A stretch of 64,000 nt of DNA from Bryobacterales bacterium (GCA_020854055.1 JADZGD010000039.1:106464-170463); one strand, 5' to 3'. Shown: positions 16,653 to 26,396, numbered from the stretch's first letter. Numbers and translations are program-made. Notes: generated by a model not told the origin, from the letters alone.

Positions 16653-18725
16653 ATGAAGTATGTTGCCTTGTTTGCCGCCTGCCTGTTGACTGTTCCGCTC
16701 GGCGCTCAACAGAAGCAGGAACGCGACCTCAAATACGAGAAGGACACGCCGGAGCCGGTTACCACGCCACCTGCGGGCATTCCCCGCAGCTATGCGCTGG
16801 TGATCGGTATCAGCCAATACCAGAACCTGCCCGAAAAGCTTCAACTCCGTTATACCGAGCGTGACGCCGACGCCATTTACTCCATACTGATCAGCCCCGA
16901 GGGCGGTAACTTCAAGGCCGAAAACGTCCATAAGCTCACCGGCGCCCGGGCCACGCTCTCCGCCATGCGCCGCGAACTGGAACAGTGGCTTCCTTCGGTG
17001 GCCCATAACGACGACCGCGTGCTGATCTATTTTGCCGGCCACGGCTTTGTGTACCAGGGCAAAGGATACCTGGCGCCCAGCGATTTCAGCGCCTCCAGCA
17101 TCGCCGGTACCGGCTATCCGATGGACCGGCTCGGCGAGGTGATCGGGAGCAAGATCCATGCCAAATGGAAAGTGCTGCTCACCGACGCCTGCCACAGCGG
17201 CGCCATCTCGATTCCCGATGACGAGAATGCGCAGGGGATGAACCGGGCGCTGCTCGATTTGAACAAGTCGCTTTTCTCGCTCACCGCCAGCCGCGATCGC
17301 GAGCGATCATTTGAGAGCGCCGATTGGGGCGGTGGCCACGGCATCTTCACTTACTACGTCGTCAAAGGCATGGAGGGCTCAGCCGACGAGAATCGAGACG
17401 GCATTGTTACCGCCGACGAACTGGCCGAATACGTCCATCGCAACGTCCGCGAAGCGACCAAAGGCCAGCAGAATCCCACGTCGGAACGCGGCAGCTTCGA
17501 TCCGAACATGCTTCTCTCCTGGGTGCCCTCCAACCGGGCGCCCGGCAATCTGCCGGCTCCCAAGTTCGGCACCCTGGTGTTTGAAACCAACCTGGCCAAT
17601 GTCGAGGTCTTCCTGGACGGCAAGTCCGTCGGCACCATCAGCAAGGGAACGCCTCTGCGCATGCCGGGCCTGGTGCCGGGTGCGCACACGGTGAAGGGCG
17701 TCCGCATGGGATACGAGCCCGACGGACCCCGTGAAGAGACCGTCTATCCGGGCGAGGAAAGTACCGTCACGCTGAAGATTCTCATTCCACGACGCCGGCC
17801 GCGGGCAGCGGTGGACGCCTTCGATAAGGGCCTGGAACTCTATGTCAAAGGCAAGAGCAATGAGGATCGCAAGCGGGCGATTGCCCAGTTCGAACAGGCG
17901 CTGACGCTGGACCCCACTTACTCCCAGGCGGCTCTCTACATCGCCCGCGCCAGCCGCGACCTGTTCGATGACGAACAGGCCGGCAAGTACTTCCAGAAGG
18001 CCATCGAGATTGATCCGGATTATTCCGAAGCACGCTCCACTTATGCCGGGATGCTGCTGGACATCGGAAACGTAGACGAGTCCATTCGCCAGTTGGATGT
18101 GGTGACCCGGCGGGAACCGAACAACGCCATGGCCCTGTACCTCCAGGCGCAGGCCTATCGCATGAAGGAGATGTACCCGGAATCCATCGAGGCTGCCCGC
18201 AAGGCGATCAAGCTGACGCCAAACAACGGCGAGGCCCATTTCTGGCTGGCCGAGAGCCTGCGCATGAGCAATAAGTTTCAGGACGCCGCCGCCGAGTACA
18301 AGGAGTATCTTCGCTTAACGGACTTCGACAGCAAACTCGCGGGTAAGATCAACTATTATGCCGTCGGCTTTCTGATCGGCATGGGGCGCAAGAAGCGCGC
18401 CGCGCAACGCGACGTCTGGAGCGACTTGCGGAACATGGCGTACTTCGGAATCTGCGACAGCTACCGGAAACTGAACCAGTTTGATACGGCAATTCCATAT
18501 TGCCAGAAGGCGCTTAGCTACGACCCGGCGGACGCCTATGTTCATTACGCCCTCGGCCTGCTATACGCTCATAAAGCCCAGGCCAGCGGCAACGTCGGCG
18601 ACCTTCCCGCCGCGCTGCTTCATTTCCGCAAGATGCTGGACATCAACCCTGATCTGACCGAATCCGAGTACGCAAGAAAGAACATTGCATCGATCGACGC
18701 CCTGCTGAAGCGGGCGGAACCCTAA
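16653..18725 (+). CDS. Caspase-PEGA-TPR protein
   Basis: This 690-residue exported protein has a signal peptide at 1-19. A caspase-fold (peptidase C14) domain spans about 44-290 with catalytic H130 (YFAGHGF) and C180 (LLTDACHSG), both intact, plus an EF-hand-like DENRDGIVTADEL at 245-257. A PEGA domain lies at about 304-376 (VEVFLDGKSVGTI, GAHTVKGVRMGYE). TPR repeats run from about 388 to 690. The ATG at 16653 is preferred over a GTG at 16644 because AGGTGA lies five bases before it. It ends a three-gene operon with two DUF4384 proteins. Protease activity is likely; the target is unknown. Confidence 0.85.
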   Translation: MKYVALFAACLLTVPLGAQQKQERDLKYEKDTPEPVTTPPAGIPRSYALVIGISQYQNLPEKLQLRYTERDADAIYSILISPEGGNFKAENVHKLTGARATLSAMRRELEQWLPSVAHNDDRVLIYFAGHGFVYQGKGYLAPSDFSASSIAGTGYPMDRLGEVIGSKIHAKWKVLLTDACHSGAISIPDDENAQGMNRALLDLNKSLFSLTASRDRERSFESADWGGGHGIFTYYVVKGMEGSADENRDGIVTADELAEYVHRNVREATKGQQNPTSERGSFDPNMLLSWVPSNRAPGNLPAPKFGTLVFETNLANVEVFLDGKSVGTISKGTPLRMPGLVPGAHTVKGVRMGYEPDGPREETVYPGEESTVTLKILIPRRRPRAAVDAFDKGLELYVKGKSNEDRKRAIAQFEQALTLDPTYSQAALYIARASRDLFDDEQAGKYFQKAIEIDPDYSEARSTYAGMLLDIGNVDESIRQLDVVTRREPNNAMALYLQAQAYRMKEMYPESIEAARKAIKLTPNNGEAHFWLAESLRMSNKFQDAAAEYKEYLRLTDFDSKLAGKINYYAVGFLIGMGRKKRAAQRDVWSDLRNMAYFGICDSYRKLNQFDTAIPYCQKALSYDPADAYVHYALGLLYAHKAQASGNVGDLPAALLHFRKMLDINPDLTESEYARKNIASIDALLKRAEP

Positions 18726-18774
18726 GCGCTCCCGCACCACAATCCTCCACCGCGGTAAATCCCGTCGGCGAAGC

Positions 18775-18780
18775 TATCAT
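18775..18780 (+). promoter_or_regulatory. -10-like hexamer, leaderless start
   Basis: TATCAT ends six bases before the GTG start of the methyltransferase gene, a spacing that would place the transcript start at the start codon. Confidence 0.35.
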
Positions 18781-18786
18781 ACAAAG

Positions 18787-19407
18787 GTGGCTCGCGTAAT
18801 TCTGATTGGACTCATCGCGCTGGTGGCCCTGCTCGCGCTCCTCTATTTCCGTCCGCGCCGCGATACCGATTCCGAGCAGGTGGCGCTGCTCGCGCGCGAA
18901 TTAGCGCTGCGTCCCGGCATGGTGGCCGCCGAGGTGGGCGCGGGCGATGGAAAGTTCGCATTTCTTCTCGCCCGCAAGTTTGATGGCGCGCTCTCCATGT
19001 ATGTCACCGAGCTCGATCCAAAGCTGGTGGCATCGATGCAGGGCGGGCGTCCGCCCAATGTGACCGTGCTTGAGGGCGCCGCCGGCAATGCGCGCCTGCC
19101 CGCTGCCTGTTGTGACGTGGTGTACCTGCGCCGCGTGTTCCACCACTTCACCGAACCCGGGTCGATGAATGCCAGCCTGTTTCGCGCGATCCGCCCGGGC
19201 GGAACCATTGCCGTGATCGACCGGCCGGCCGGACTCTCCTTCAACCTGATTTCATTTCAACTGAGGGGGCCGCGCAACCGCTGGGGACACGGCATCTCCA
19301 TCGCATCAGTAAGTGACGAACTTCGCGCCGCGGGATTTCAGGTGGCGCGTGTCATCTCCTGGCCTGACCGGAACTACTGTGTAATTGGAAAGAAACCAAA
19401 AACGTGA
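18787..19407 (+). CDS. Membrane-anchored class I SAM methyltransferase
   Basis: This is 206 residues from a GTG. An N-terminal transmembrane helix (res 3-20) is followed by a short basic stretch and a class I methyltransferase core. Motif I is VAAEVGAGDGKFAFLLA, motif II is VTELDPKLV, the post-motif region reads LPAACCDVVYLRRVFHHF, and IRPGGTIAVID is motif VI. The single anchor suggests activity at the inner face of the membrane, but the substrate cannot be inferred. The close -10-like hexamer suggests a leaderless mRNA, consistent with the absence of a Shine-Dalgarno site at useful spacing. Confidence 0.75.
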   Translation: MARVILIGLIALVALLALLYFRPRRDTDSEQVALLARELALRPGMVAAEVGAGDGKFAFLLARKFDGALSMYVTELDPKLVASMQGGRPPNVTVLEGAAGNARLPAACCDVVYLRRVFHHFTEPGSMNASLFRAIRPGGTIAVIDRPAGLSFNLISFQLRGPRNRWGHGISIASVSDELRAAGFQVARVISWPDRNYCVIGKKPKT

Positions 19408-19412
19408 GTATG

Positions 19413-19697
19413 TTAATCGATCAACCCCCGCCAGGTATTACCATTTTCATCGCGTAGTACAATTCCGCCTCCGTCGGAAATACCGGACAGCATGTTTCCA
19501 CTGGAGTCACGGAATCGGTAGCGAACGGTGTTGTCGCCCTGGGGCTCCGCCTGCCCCTGCCAGACATTTCCGTTCTCGTCGCGAAGCCGGAGGTACTCGC
19601 CAAAGCCGAACCCACAGACACTGCCTTTTCCGGCGCTCTCGAAGTGGTAGAAGCCGCTCGGAGCCGAGGTCCTCGAACGTTTACGGCGATAGATCAT
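19413..19697 (-). CDS. Small repeat protein (LRDENGNxWxG), unknown
   Basis: This is a 94-residue protein with a basic N terminus and two near-identical blocks, LRDENGNVWQG (about res 37-47) and LRDENGNTWRG (about 81-91). Between them is YRFRDSSGNMLSGISDGGG. The alternating polar/hydrophobic pattern suggests a small beta-sheet or solenoid built from G-N-x-W turns. It converges on the methyltransferase gene, five bases away. I do not recognise a named family, but the repeats and codon-like base pattern support a real gene. Confidence 0.55.
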   Translation of the reverse strand: MIYRRKRSRTSAPSGFYHFESAGKGSVCGFGFGEYLRLRDENGNVWQGQAEPQGDNTVRYRFRDSSGNMLSGISDGGGIVLRDENGNTWRGLID

Positions 19698-19765
19698 CGC
19701 TTCGATTATGCCTGCCGGCGGATGCCAATGACATCGGCGCGATCCCCTAGTACCTTCGATTCACT

Positions 19766-20776
19766 TCACCTAGAGACCCTGAGCGGACTGAGAGCCGGAC
19801 GCACTACTACGATATCCAACGGCCTTAATACCGTCCGTAACCGCTCCAGCATGGCCGCCCCATCGTAAGTCCCCACGATCGCGCCGCCGGAGCCCGCAAA
19901 ATTCGCGGTAGCACCGGCCGAGCGGGCTACCCGGACCATCTCCCGGTTCCCCTCGCCGATCCGGTATACCTGCTCTCTCAGATCGTAGTTGGCATCGATC
20001 AGCATCCCCAATTTGCCGTAGTTGCGGTCCGTGAGTGCCGTCTTCCCCTGCTCGGCATAGGAGGCCCACTGCTCCATGGCCGAAATGATCCGGGCATCTC
20101 CGTTTTTCCAGCGCTCCCTCACGTTGTTGTGAAACACCTCGGTCCCCTCGCTGAGTTTGGTCCGGTAGGCGAGATACAAGTCAGGCAGCAGCGCGGTATC
20201 CAGGTACTCGTATTCACCGAATCCGCGCGACTCCATCAACTCCCGCCGGAAGTCCATATAAACCAACCCCTCGTAGACCTGCGCTACCCGGTCCTGCGGG
20301 CCGGCGGGCACGCCGAGCTCCCGCGTTTCAGTCTCCAGCGCCAGGCGAGCCTGGATCTGGAGCGGAATCTCCAGTTGGTAATACTCAATCAGCGCCCGCA
20401 ACGCCGCAATGATAATCGCGCTCGAGCCGCCCAACCCCAGGCGCAATGGAATGGTCGATTCATATTCCAGCGTGAAGTTGCGATTCTCCAGTTCGATGCC
20501 TTCGGCCGCGCACCAGTCGATCAGCCTCACGATCAGCGCCTGGATGATCCGGATTCCACCGTAGTAGCCCCGCCAGCGCGTGGTGGCATACAGATCTTCC
20601 AGGCTCTCGAATACCGGCATATCGGCTTTCGACGGCCGGATCTCCAGCCGCGCGCTCGGATGTACCAGCACGCGCGCGCGGAAATTGCCAACCGTGACGG
20701 CAATCGTCTTGCCGAAATACCCATCGCTCGGATTTCCCAGCAGCCCCGCGCGCGCATAGGCATAAGTCTCAATCAT
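19766..20776 (-). CDS. GHMP-family sugar kinase (glucuronokinase-like)
   Basis: The 336-residue protein has the GHMP kinase signatures: an N-terminal [17 protein letters not shown] (about res 9-25), the ATP-binding [20 protein letters not shown] (110-129), and the C-terminal [12 protein letters not shown] loop. The wording of the first motif resembles glucuronokinases of the plant type, which phosphorylate a sugar at C1. Other GHMP members (heptose, galactose, mevalonate kinases) cannot be excluded. It is divergent from dtd with only 28 bp between starts and has no sugar-pathway neighbours. Confidence 0.75.
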   Translation of the reverse strand: MIETYAYARAGLLGNPSDGYFGKTIAVTVGNFRARVLVHPSARLEIRPSKADMPVFESLEDLYATTRWRGYYGGIRIIQALIVRLIDWCAAEGIELENRNFTLEYESTIPLRLGLGGSSAIIIAALRALIEYYQLEIPLQIQARLALETETRELGVPAGPQDRVAQVYEGLVYMDFRRELMESRGFGEYEYLDTALLPDLYLAYRTKLSEGTEVFHNNVRERWKNGDARIISAMEQWASYAEQGKTALTDRNYGKLGMLIDANYDLREQVYRIGEGNREMVRVARSAGATANFAGSGGAIVGTYDGAAMLERLRTVLRPLDIVVVRPALSPLRVSR

Positions 20777-20792
20777 CGTTAGCAGCCTCTGG

Positions 20793-20798
20793 CATACT
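20793..20798 (+). promoter_or_regulatory. -10-like hexamer before dtd
   Basis: CATACT ends six bases before the dtd ATG. On the other strand the same short gap contains TATAAG for the divergent kinase gene. Both promoters must be packed into 28 bp. Confidence 0.3.
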
Positions 20799-20804
20799 TA
20801 TAGC

Positions 20805-21245
20805 ATGCGTGTGGTGATCCAGCGCGTGAGCCGGGCGCGGGTGGAGGTAGATGGCGAAGTTACCGGTGAAATCGGCACCGGTCTGGTCGTCTTACTGGGC
20901 GTCGAACGGGCCGACACCACCGCCGATGCCGATTATCTCGCTGATAAGACCATCGGGTTGCGAATCTTTGCGGATGGCGCCGGGAAGATGAACCGGAGCC
21001 TGGCGGATATTGGCGGTGAATTACTGGTGGTTTCACAGTTCACGCTCTACGGCGATTGCCGTAGAGGACGGCGCCCCAGCTTCGACCGGGCCGCTCCGCC
21101 CGATCAGGCCCGGGAATTGTATGACTACTTTGTCGCTGCCCTCGGGCGGCGCGGCGTAAATGCCGCCACCGGAGTTTTTCAAGCTTCCATGCAGGTGACG
21201 TTAGTCAATACCGGACCGGTTACACTGATTTGTGAATCACGTTAA
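20805..21245 (+). CDS. dtd: D-aminoacyl-tRNA deacylase
   Basis: The 146-residue enzyme removes D-amino acids (and glycine from tRNA-Ala) from mischarged tRNAs. It has the usual length and start ([13 protein letters not shown]). Signature SQFTLYGD is at 77-84, and NTGPVT at 135-140 corresponds to the cross-subunit Gly-cisPro motif. A small deviation is FQASMQ before the second motif, where FGAxM is more usual. It stands alone and is divergent from a GHMP kinase. Confidence 0.95.
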   Translation: MRVVIQRVSRARVEVDGEVTGEIGTGLVVLLGVERADTTADADYLADKTIGLRIFADGAGKMNRSLADIGGELLVVSQFTLYGDCRRGRRPSFDRAAPPDQARELYDYFVAALGRRGVNAATGVFQASMQVTLVNTGPVTLICESR

Positions 21246-21337
21246 ATTAGGCTCCGCCGTTCCAATTATCCTGCCGGAATTATCTGGCAATAGTTACGGG
21301 CCCATCTATGTTGTGATATCGTTTCTTTGGAGCATCA

Positions 21338-21610
21338 ATGGCCAGATCTAAATCCGTTCAGAATGAGACGTTGCTCAGCGCGGCACTCGAAGGGCTTCAA
21401 CTTCAGCGCAAGCGTATCGACGAACAAATCGCTCAGGTTCGCGCCCTCCTCGGCGGGCGCCGGGTGAAGTCCGCCACGGTTTCGGTTCCCGCCGCGAAAT
21501 CGCCGCGTAAACGCCAACTGAGTGAAGCCGCGCGGAAGCGCATTGCCGCCGCGCAGAAGCGCCGGTGGGCGGAGTATCGCAAGAAATCTTCTGGCAAACA
21601 ACAAGCCTGA
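21338..21610 (+). CDS. Small basic protein, unknown function
   Basis: This is a 90-residue, Lys/Arg-rich protein. An N-terminal helix (ALEGLQLQRKRIDEQIAQVRALL, about 16-38) looks amphipathic or coiled-coil. The C terminus has LSEAARKRIAAAQKRRWAEYRK, a pattern seen in small acidobacterial and other soil-bacterial proteins that resemble nucleic-acid binding AT-hook/NUMOD-type tails. A DNA- or RNA-binding role is inference from charge only. Confidence 0.6.
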   Translation: MARSKSVQNETLLSAALEGLQLQRKRIDEQIAQVRALLGGRRVKSATVSVPAAKSPRKRQLSEAARKRIAAAQKRRWAEYRKKSSGKQQA

Positions 21611-21646
21611 TCCGGCAAGATGGTGGGGGATCGTTGCGTCTCCCCG

Positions 21647-22345
21647 TCAATCGTAATCGAGACTCCATCGAAATCGCTGGATCACTTCCTCGACCGGACC
21701 GGAGCCCAGGACTTTTCCCCGTTCGAAGAATACAGCCCGGCTGGCGAGCGCGCCGGCAAACTCAGTATCATGAGTAACCAGTATCTTCGCCTGTGGCAGT
21801 TGCCGGAGTAAGTGAACAAGATCGCGCTGCCCCGGCGGATCCAGAAACGTGGTGGGTTCATCCAGAATCAGCACGTCCGGTTGCATCACCAGCACGCCGG
21901 CCAGAGCCACGCGCCGCTTCTCGCCCGCGCTCAAATGATAAGGCGCACGCTGTTCCAGGTGTGCGGCGCCCACTTGCCCCAAGGCTTTTCGTGCCGCCTC
22001 CACCGCCACCCGCTCGTCCGCTCCCATGTTCAGCAATCCGTAAGTCACGTCCTCAAGCACGGTCGGCATGAACAGTTGCTCGTCGGAGTCCTGAAACACA
22101 ATGCCGATTTTCCGTCTGACTGCGGCCGCTGTCTTCCGGCTCACGCCGATCCCACAGACATTCAGCGCGCCAGTGCCAAAAATCAATCCGTTCAGTAACA
22201 GCACGAAAGTGGTCTTACCCGAGCCATTCGGCCCGAATAGCGCCACTGTCTCCCCCTCTTGAAGCGCGAAATCGACGCCGTTGAGCGCCGCCGTTCCGTT
22301 GGGATAGCGGTAGTGCAGACCGGTTGCTTCGATCAACGGAGTCAC
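21647..22345 (-). CDS. cbiO: Cobalt/nickel ECF transporter ATPase
   Basis: This is a 232-residue ABC ATPase with Walker A GPNGSGKT (38-45), Q-loop FQDSDEQLFMPTV (the CbiO/EcfA hallmark), signature LSAGE (138-142), Walker B LILDE (159-163) and H192. The GTG at 22343-22345 is chosen because it overlaps the cbiQ stop by four bases (GTGA) and has GGAG upstream; another GTG at 22378 would overlap cbiQ by 37 bp. It powers metal import with CbiQ and CbiM. Confidence 0.85.
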   Translation of the reverse strand: MTPLIEATGLHYRYPNGTAALNGVDFALQEGETVALFGPNGSGKTTFVLLLNGLIFGTGALNVCGIGVSRKTAAAVRRKIGIVFQDSDEQLFMPTVLEDVTYGLLNMGADERVAVEAARKALGQVGAAHLEQRAPYHLSAGEKRRVALAGVLVMQPDVLILDEPTTFLDPPGQRDLVHLLRQLPQAKILVTHDTEFAGALASRAVFFERGKVLGSGPVEEVIQRFRWSLDYD

Positions 22346-23061
22346 GCCGCCGGCAGGCTCCAACCAAGAACTGCGCACACCAGCACCAGGCCGCCGAGCA
22401 GGAGCGAATCGGCCCAGCCGAATCGAGTCGGCTCCAGCAACCGGAATTCGCCCTGAAACCCGCGTGCCAACATGGCGCGGTAGATGCCTTCGGCCCGGTC
22501 ATAGGAACGCGCAAACAGCACCGCCACGCTGCCCGCGGCCCGGCGCAGTCCGATTGCCCGCAGAACCCTCCCTCCGCCTCTCGCCGACGCCGCAATGCGC
22601 ATGTGTTGCGATTGTTCGACCAGCACAAACAAGTAACGGTACAGAAACTGTGTCGTCAGGATGATCATTTTCGGTACGCCCAGCCTTCGCAAGCCATCCA
22701 GCAACTTGGGTAAAGGCGTGACCCCCACCAACAGCAGCGCCGCCGCCGCCGAGAGGTAGGTCCGCACTACCAGAGCCGCCGCCTTGGCAACGTCGCCCTG
22801 AATGGCCACCAACGCGGCGAAGGTGAGTGACAACGGTATTACAATCGCCGCGCGTAGCAGTACCGCCGCCAGGGGCAGGCGGGCCACCAGGATGCCGGCG
22901 GCCAGAATTGCCGTCACTCCCAGATACAGCGGCGCCGCCCGAACCGGCGCCGAGGAGATCAAAGCAAGCAATGCCAGCGTTCCAAGCGCCTTGGCGCGCG
23001 CATCCCGGCGGTGGAGCCACGATGCGCCGCGACTCCATTGATCAAGCGTCCGTTGATGCAC
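22342..23061 (-). CDS. cbiQ: Cobalt/nickel ECF transporter T-component
   Basis: This is a 239-residue membrane protein with about five helices. It has the coupling-helix motif ARGFQGEF near 205 (the ARG box that contacts the ATPase) and an earlier partner box ASARGGGR. Its length and position between cbiM and cbiO fit the T-component of a group I ECF importer. The stop is directly coupled to cbiO and the start directly abuts the cbiM stop. Confidence 0.85.
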   Translation of the reverse strand: MHQRTLDQWSRGASWLHRRDARAKALGTLALLALISSAPVRAAPLYLGVTAILAAGILVARLPLAAVLLRAAIVIPLSLTFAALVAIQGDVAKAAALVVRTYLSAAAALLLVGVTPLPKLLDGLRRLGVPKMIILTTQFLYRYLFVLVEQSQHMRIAASARGGGRVLRAIGLRRAAGSVAVLFARSYDRAEGIYRAMLARGFQGEFRLLEPTRFGWADSLLLGGLVLVCAVLGWSLPAA

Positions 23062-23973
23062 TCAGGAACTCCGCCGCCGTATCAAACCGCGGCCTAATAG
23101 CAGGCAGAGGCCATAGATCAAGACCAGTCCCGCCAATCCGGCCAGCGCCTTGCGCAGCCACTCGGACGCCATCATGCTCCACTCATAGCCGCTCAGTGGA
23201 GTCGAAATCAGCGCGCGGCCGCGGGAACTCAAGCCCGCCGTCTCGATCAGTCTTTCCAGACCATCGGGCGACGAAGAGGCAACCAGCACTCCGCCCACTG
23301 CCAGCACCAGCGCCGCCGCGCCAACCACCATCAAGCCGGTGCGTTTACCGCCGCTGGCGCCAGCCTGGATCCAGCCGGGGTGTATCTTCTCAATGGCCTG
23401 AATGATGGCGACCGTGATTCCACCCTCGATCGCCGCGCTCACGGCGAACAAGGCCAGCGCCACCGCAAGTACGGGCGCGGGGATGTGCAGGCCGGAAATC
23501 AGCAACTCGGCCAGCGCCAGGCATCCGGCGCAGATTACTGAAAGAAAGGCGCCGGTGAAGATTACGGCCTTCCTGCGGCTGGCTACCGCCTGCGAATGGT
23601 AGGGCAGCCACGCCGCCAGTACGCCAATCATCGCCATGTTCCAAACATTGGCCCCCAGCGCCAGAATGCCGCCATCCTGGAATACCAGCGATTGTATCGC
23701 CAAAATCGAGGTCATCACCATCGCCGCCGCCCACGGTCCCAGTAAATAGGCCAGCAAGGCTGCGCCCACCAGGTGGCCGCTGGTCCCCGGACCTACCGGG
23801 AAATTGATCATCTGGGCCGCGAAAACGAAAGCGCCCATTACACCAAGCAGCGGGATTGACGATTCTTCCAGCGCACCCTGGGCCTTGCGCGCCACCAGAC
23901 CAACCGCTGGAATGGCCGCCAGGTCCATGGCAAGCCACACGGGCGGGGACAGGAAGCCATCCGGAATGTGCAT
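23062..23973 (-). CDS. cbiM: CbiM-type metal-binding subunit fused to PDGLE domain
   Basis: This is 303 residues from the ATG at 23971-23973, giving the invariant MHIPDGFL start in which the N-terminal Met-His-Ile amine and His2 bind Co2+ or Ni2+. Residues 1-205 are the S-component with about six helices and H67 in GTSGHLVG. Residues about 212-303 are a fused CbiN/PDGLE-like domain (PDGLE at 236-240) with two more helices, so no separate cbiN is needed. A longer in-frame ATG at 24045 would destroy the metal-binding N terminus. Cobalt versus nickel specificity is not readable. Confidence 0.85.
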   Translation of the reverse strand: MHIPDGFLSPPVWLAMDLAAIPAVGLVARKAQGALEESSIPLLGVMGAFVFAAQMINFPVGPGTSGHLVGAALLAYLLGPWAAAMVMTSILAIQSLVFQDGGILALGANVWNMAMIGVLAAWLPYHSQAVASRRKAVIFTGAFLSVICAGCLALAELLISGLHIPAPVLAVALALFAVSAAIEGGITVAIIQAIEKIHPGWIQAGASGGKRTGLMVVGAAALVLAVGGVLVASSSPDGLERLIETAGLSSRGRALISTPLSGYEWSMMASEWLRKALAGLAGLVLIYGLCLLLGRGLIRRRSS

Positions 23974-24290
23974 TACGCTTGCTTCCCACCGTATCACGAA
24001 GTGAAAAAGCGTGTCACGGGCGCGTGGCATAAAAGTGGAGGTCAAGCTGCTCGGCGGTCTGCGCAGTAATCCTCAAAGCGGCCGTTGCGGTGGCAACACC
24101 GGCAAGCCAACCTGCCATCCACCTGGTAAGTCAGCCGCGGGTTGGATCCATGAACGGGTTCGCCTTGTTGGTGCAATAAATAATCCGCTGCACCCCGCAC
24201 TTCCATGCCGCACAACCGCGTGGCACCGGACTCACACCTGCGCACCGGAGCTACAATTGAAGTGTCCCCGCCCGGTCCGATTCATCAGCC
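23974..24290. other. 317-bp intergenic region, possible cbiM leader
   Basis: No convincing gene is seen. On the minus strand, upstream of cbiM, 24216-24250 reads GGTGTGAGTCCGGTG and then CGCGGTTGTG, which resembles part of a cobalamin-riboswitch core, but I cannot find a B12 box. A minus-strand frame (24042-24245) gives a Cys-rich end (ACRCCHRNGRFEDYC) without a good start. On the plus strand a TACAAT hexamer at 24250-24255 may serve the downstream DUF255 gene. Confidence 0.3.
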
Positions 24291-26396
24291 ATGCCTACCA
24301 ACCGCCTGATCCACGAGAAGAGCCCCTATCTGCTCCAGCATGCACACAACCCGGTGGATTGGTACCCCTGGGGCACGGAAGCCTTCGAAAAGGCCCGCCG
24401 TGAAGACAAGCCGATCTTTCTTTCCATCGGTTACTCCACCTGCCACTGGTGCCACGTGATGGAGCGCGAGTCTTTCGAAAACGAGGAGATCGCCTCGCTG
24501 CTCAACAGCCATTTTGTCGCCATCAAAGTCGATCGCGAGGAGCGGCCCGACGTCGACCGTGTCTACATGCTCTTTGTGCAGGCATCCACCGGCGGCGGCG
24601 GTTGGCCTATGTCGGTCTGGCTCACGCCCGAGCTGAAACCTTTCTTCGGCGGCACTTACTTTCCGCCCGCAACCCGCTATGGCAGACCCGGGTTCCGCGA
24701 GGTTCTCACCGAACTGGCCAAGGCTTGGGCACTGGAACGCGATAGCCTCATTAACTCCAGCAACCAGGTGCTGGCCGAACTGGAGAAGTACGTCCGTGCC
24801 GAAGACTCCTCCTCCGGCTGGCTGAATGAAACGCCGCTCGAGGCCGCCTACAATGCGTACCGCCGCATGTTCGATACGCGGTTTGGCGGGTTCGGCTCCG
24901 CGCCCAAGTTTCCCCGTCCCGTGGTCCACAACTTTCTGCTGCGGTACAGCCGGCGAAATCCCCACAGCGAAGCGCTGGAGATGGTGTTACAAACGCTGCG
25001 CGCCATGGCCCGCGGGGGCATGCACGATCAGTTGGGCGGCGGCTTTCATCGTTACTCGGTGGATGAGCGCTGGTTTGTTCCGCACTTCGAAAAGATGCTC
25101 TATGACCAGGCACAGCTTGCAACATCGTACCTGGAGGCCTACCAACTGACCGGCGATGAGGCGCTGGGCGCCACCGCGCGCGATATCTTCGAGTACGTAC
25201 TCCGCGATCTTACCGGCCCCGAAAAGGCCTTCTACTCGGCCGAGGATGCCGACAGCGCGATCGATGCCTCCCGGCCGGAGGAAAAGGGCGAGGGAGCGTT
25301 TTACCTCTGGACTCGCGAGCAGATTAACGCCACCCTGGGACAACCTGCCGCCGATTGGTTCGCCTATCGCTATGGAGTCGAAACCGGCGGCAACGTGGCG
25401 AACGACCCGCACGGTGAATTCAGCGGCCGTAACATACTGTTCGAATCACACACCATCGGCGAGACCGCCGCCCACTTTTCCATCCCCGTGGTGGAACTCG
25501 CGCGCGCGCTCGAAGACGCCCGCGCCAGCCTGTTGGCGCTACGCGGCGAGCGCCTTCGCCCGCACCGGGACGATAAGATCCTGACCGGCTGGAACGGCCT
25601 GATGATTTCCGCCTTCACACTGGGGGCGCGGGCGCTCGGTGAATCCCGCTACCTTTCCGCGGCTCAAAATGCCGCTGAATTCATTCTCAGCCGGATGAGG
25701 GATCAATCCACGGGAAGCCTCTTGCGCCGTTATCGCGACCAACAGGCCGCCATCCCGGCGTTCCTCGACGATTACGCGCTGTTTGTGCAGGGTCTGCTGG
25801 ACCTCTACGAATCATCGTTCGAACTTCGTTATCTCGAAACCGCCGCCGCGCTCACCCAAAAGCAGATCGAACTGTTTGAGGATCGCGACCACGGCGGGTT
25901 CTATTCGACGGACGCCGCCGCCGGCTCGCCGCTGGTGCTCCGCATCAAGGATGACGACGATGGCGCCGAACCTTCGGGAAACAGCACCGCCGCGCTCAAT
26001 CTGCTGCGTCTCGCCCGCATCACCGGGCGCGAAGAATATCGCGCTACAGCCGAACGCACCCTGGCTGCCTTCGGCCGCAAACTGGCCAATGACGGCTCGG
26101 GGATGCCGCAAATGCTGGTGGCGTTGATGTTCTTTCTGGCCAAGCTGCGTGAAATCGTCATCTCCGGAAGCCGCGGTGAACCTCGCGTCGCCAGCCTTCT
26201 GAACGTGGCCTGGCGGCGGTTCCTTCCCGATTCGGTTTTACTGCTGGCCGATGAGGCGGGACGCAGTTCCCCCCTGCTGCCCGGCGCCGCCGACAAACAC
26301 CCGGTTAACGGCGCGCCGGCCGCCTATGTCTGCCACAATTTTACCTGTCAACTGCCGGTTACGAACGTTGACACGTTGCTCGAATTGCTAAAATAA
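24291..26396 (+). CDS. DUF255 thioredoxin-domain protein (YyaL/SPATA20 family)
   Basis: This is a 701-residue protein. A thioredoxin-like domain (about 1-165) starts with [21 protein letters not shown] and contains C51-H-W-C54 ([14 protein letters not shown]), the standard family active site. Residues about 200-690 form an (alpha/alpha)6-barrel like those of N-acylglucosamine epimerases or glycosidases (for example [20 protein letters not shown] and [11 protein letters not shown]). The family is widespread, but its reaction is not firmly established. Full length, cytoplasmic, no signal peptide. Confidence 0.9.
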   Translation: MPTNRLIHEKSPYLLQHAHNPVDWYPWGTEAFEKARREDKPIFLSIGYSTCHWCHVMERESFENEEIASLLNSHFVAIKVDREERPDVDRVYMLFVQASTGGGGWPMSVWLTPELKPFFGGTYFPPATRYGRPGFREVLTELAKAWALERDSLINSSNQVLAELEKYVRAEDSSSGWLNETPLEAAYNAYRRMFDTRFGGFGSAPKFPRPVVHNFLLRYSRRNPHSEALEMVLQTLRAMARGGMHDQLGGGFHRYSVDERWFVPHFEKMLYDQAQLATSYLEAYQLTGDEALGATARDIFEYVLRDLTGPEKAFYSAEDADSAIDASRPEEKGEGAFYLWTREQINATLGQPAADWFAYRYGVETGGNVANDPHGEFSGRNILFESHTIGETAAHFSIPVVELARALEDARASLLALRGERLRPHRDDKILTGWNGLMISAFTLGARALGESRYLSAAQNAAEFILSRMRDQSTGSLLRRYRDQQAAIPAFLDDYALFVQGLLDLYESSFELRYLETAAALTQKQIELFEDRDHGGFYSTDAAAGSPLVLRIKDDDDGAEPSGNSTAALNLLRLARITGREEYRATAERTLAAFGRKLANDGSGMPQMLVALMFFLAKLREIVISGSRGEPRVASLLNVAWRRFLPDSVLLLADEAGRSSPLLPGAADKHPVNGAPAAYVCHNFTCQLPVTNVDTLLELLK

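Noticed and set aside
24042..24245. 67-codon minus-strand frame with a Cys-rich end upstream of cbiM
   Set aside because: There is no convincing start or ribosome site, and the frame has a broken neighbour in another phase. It is kept only as a note in the intergenic feature.
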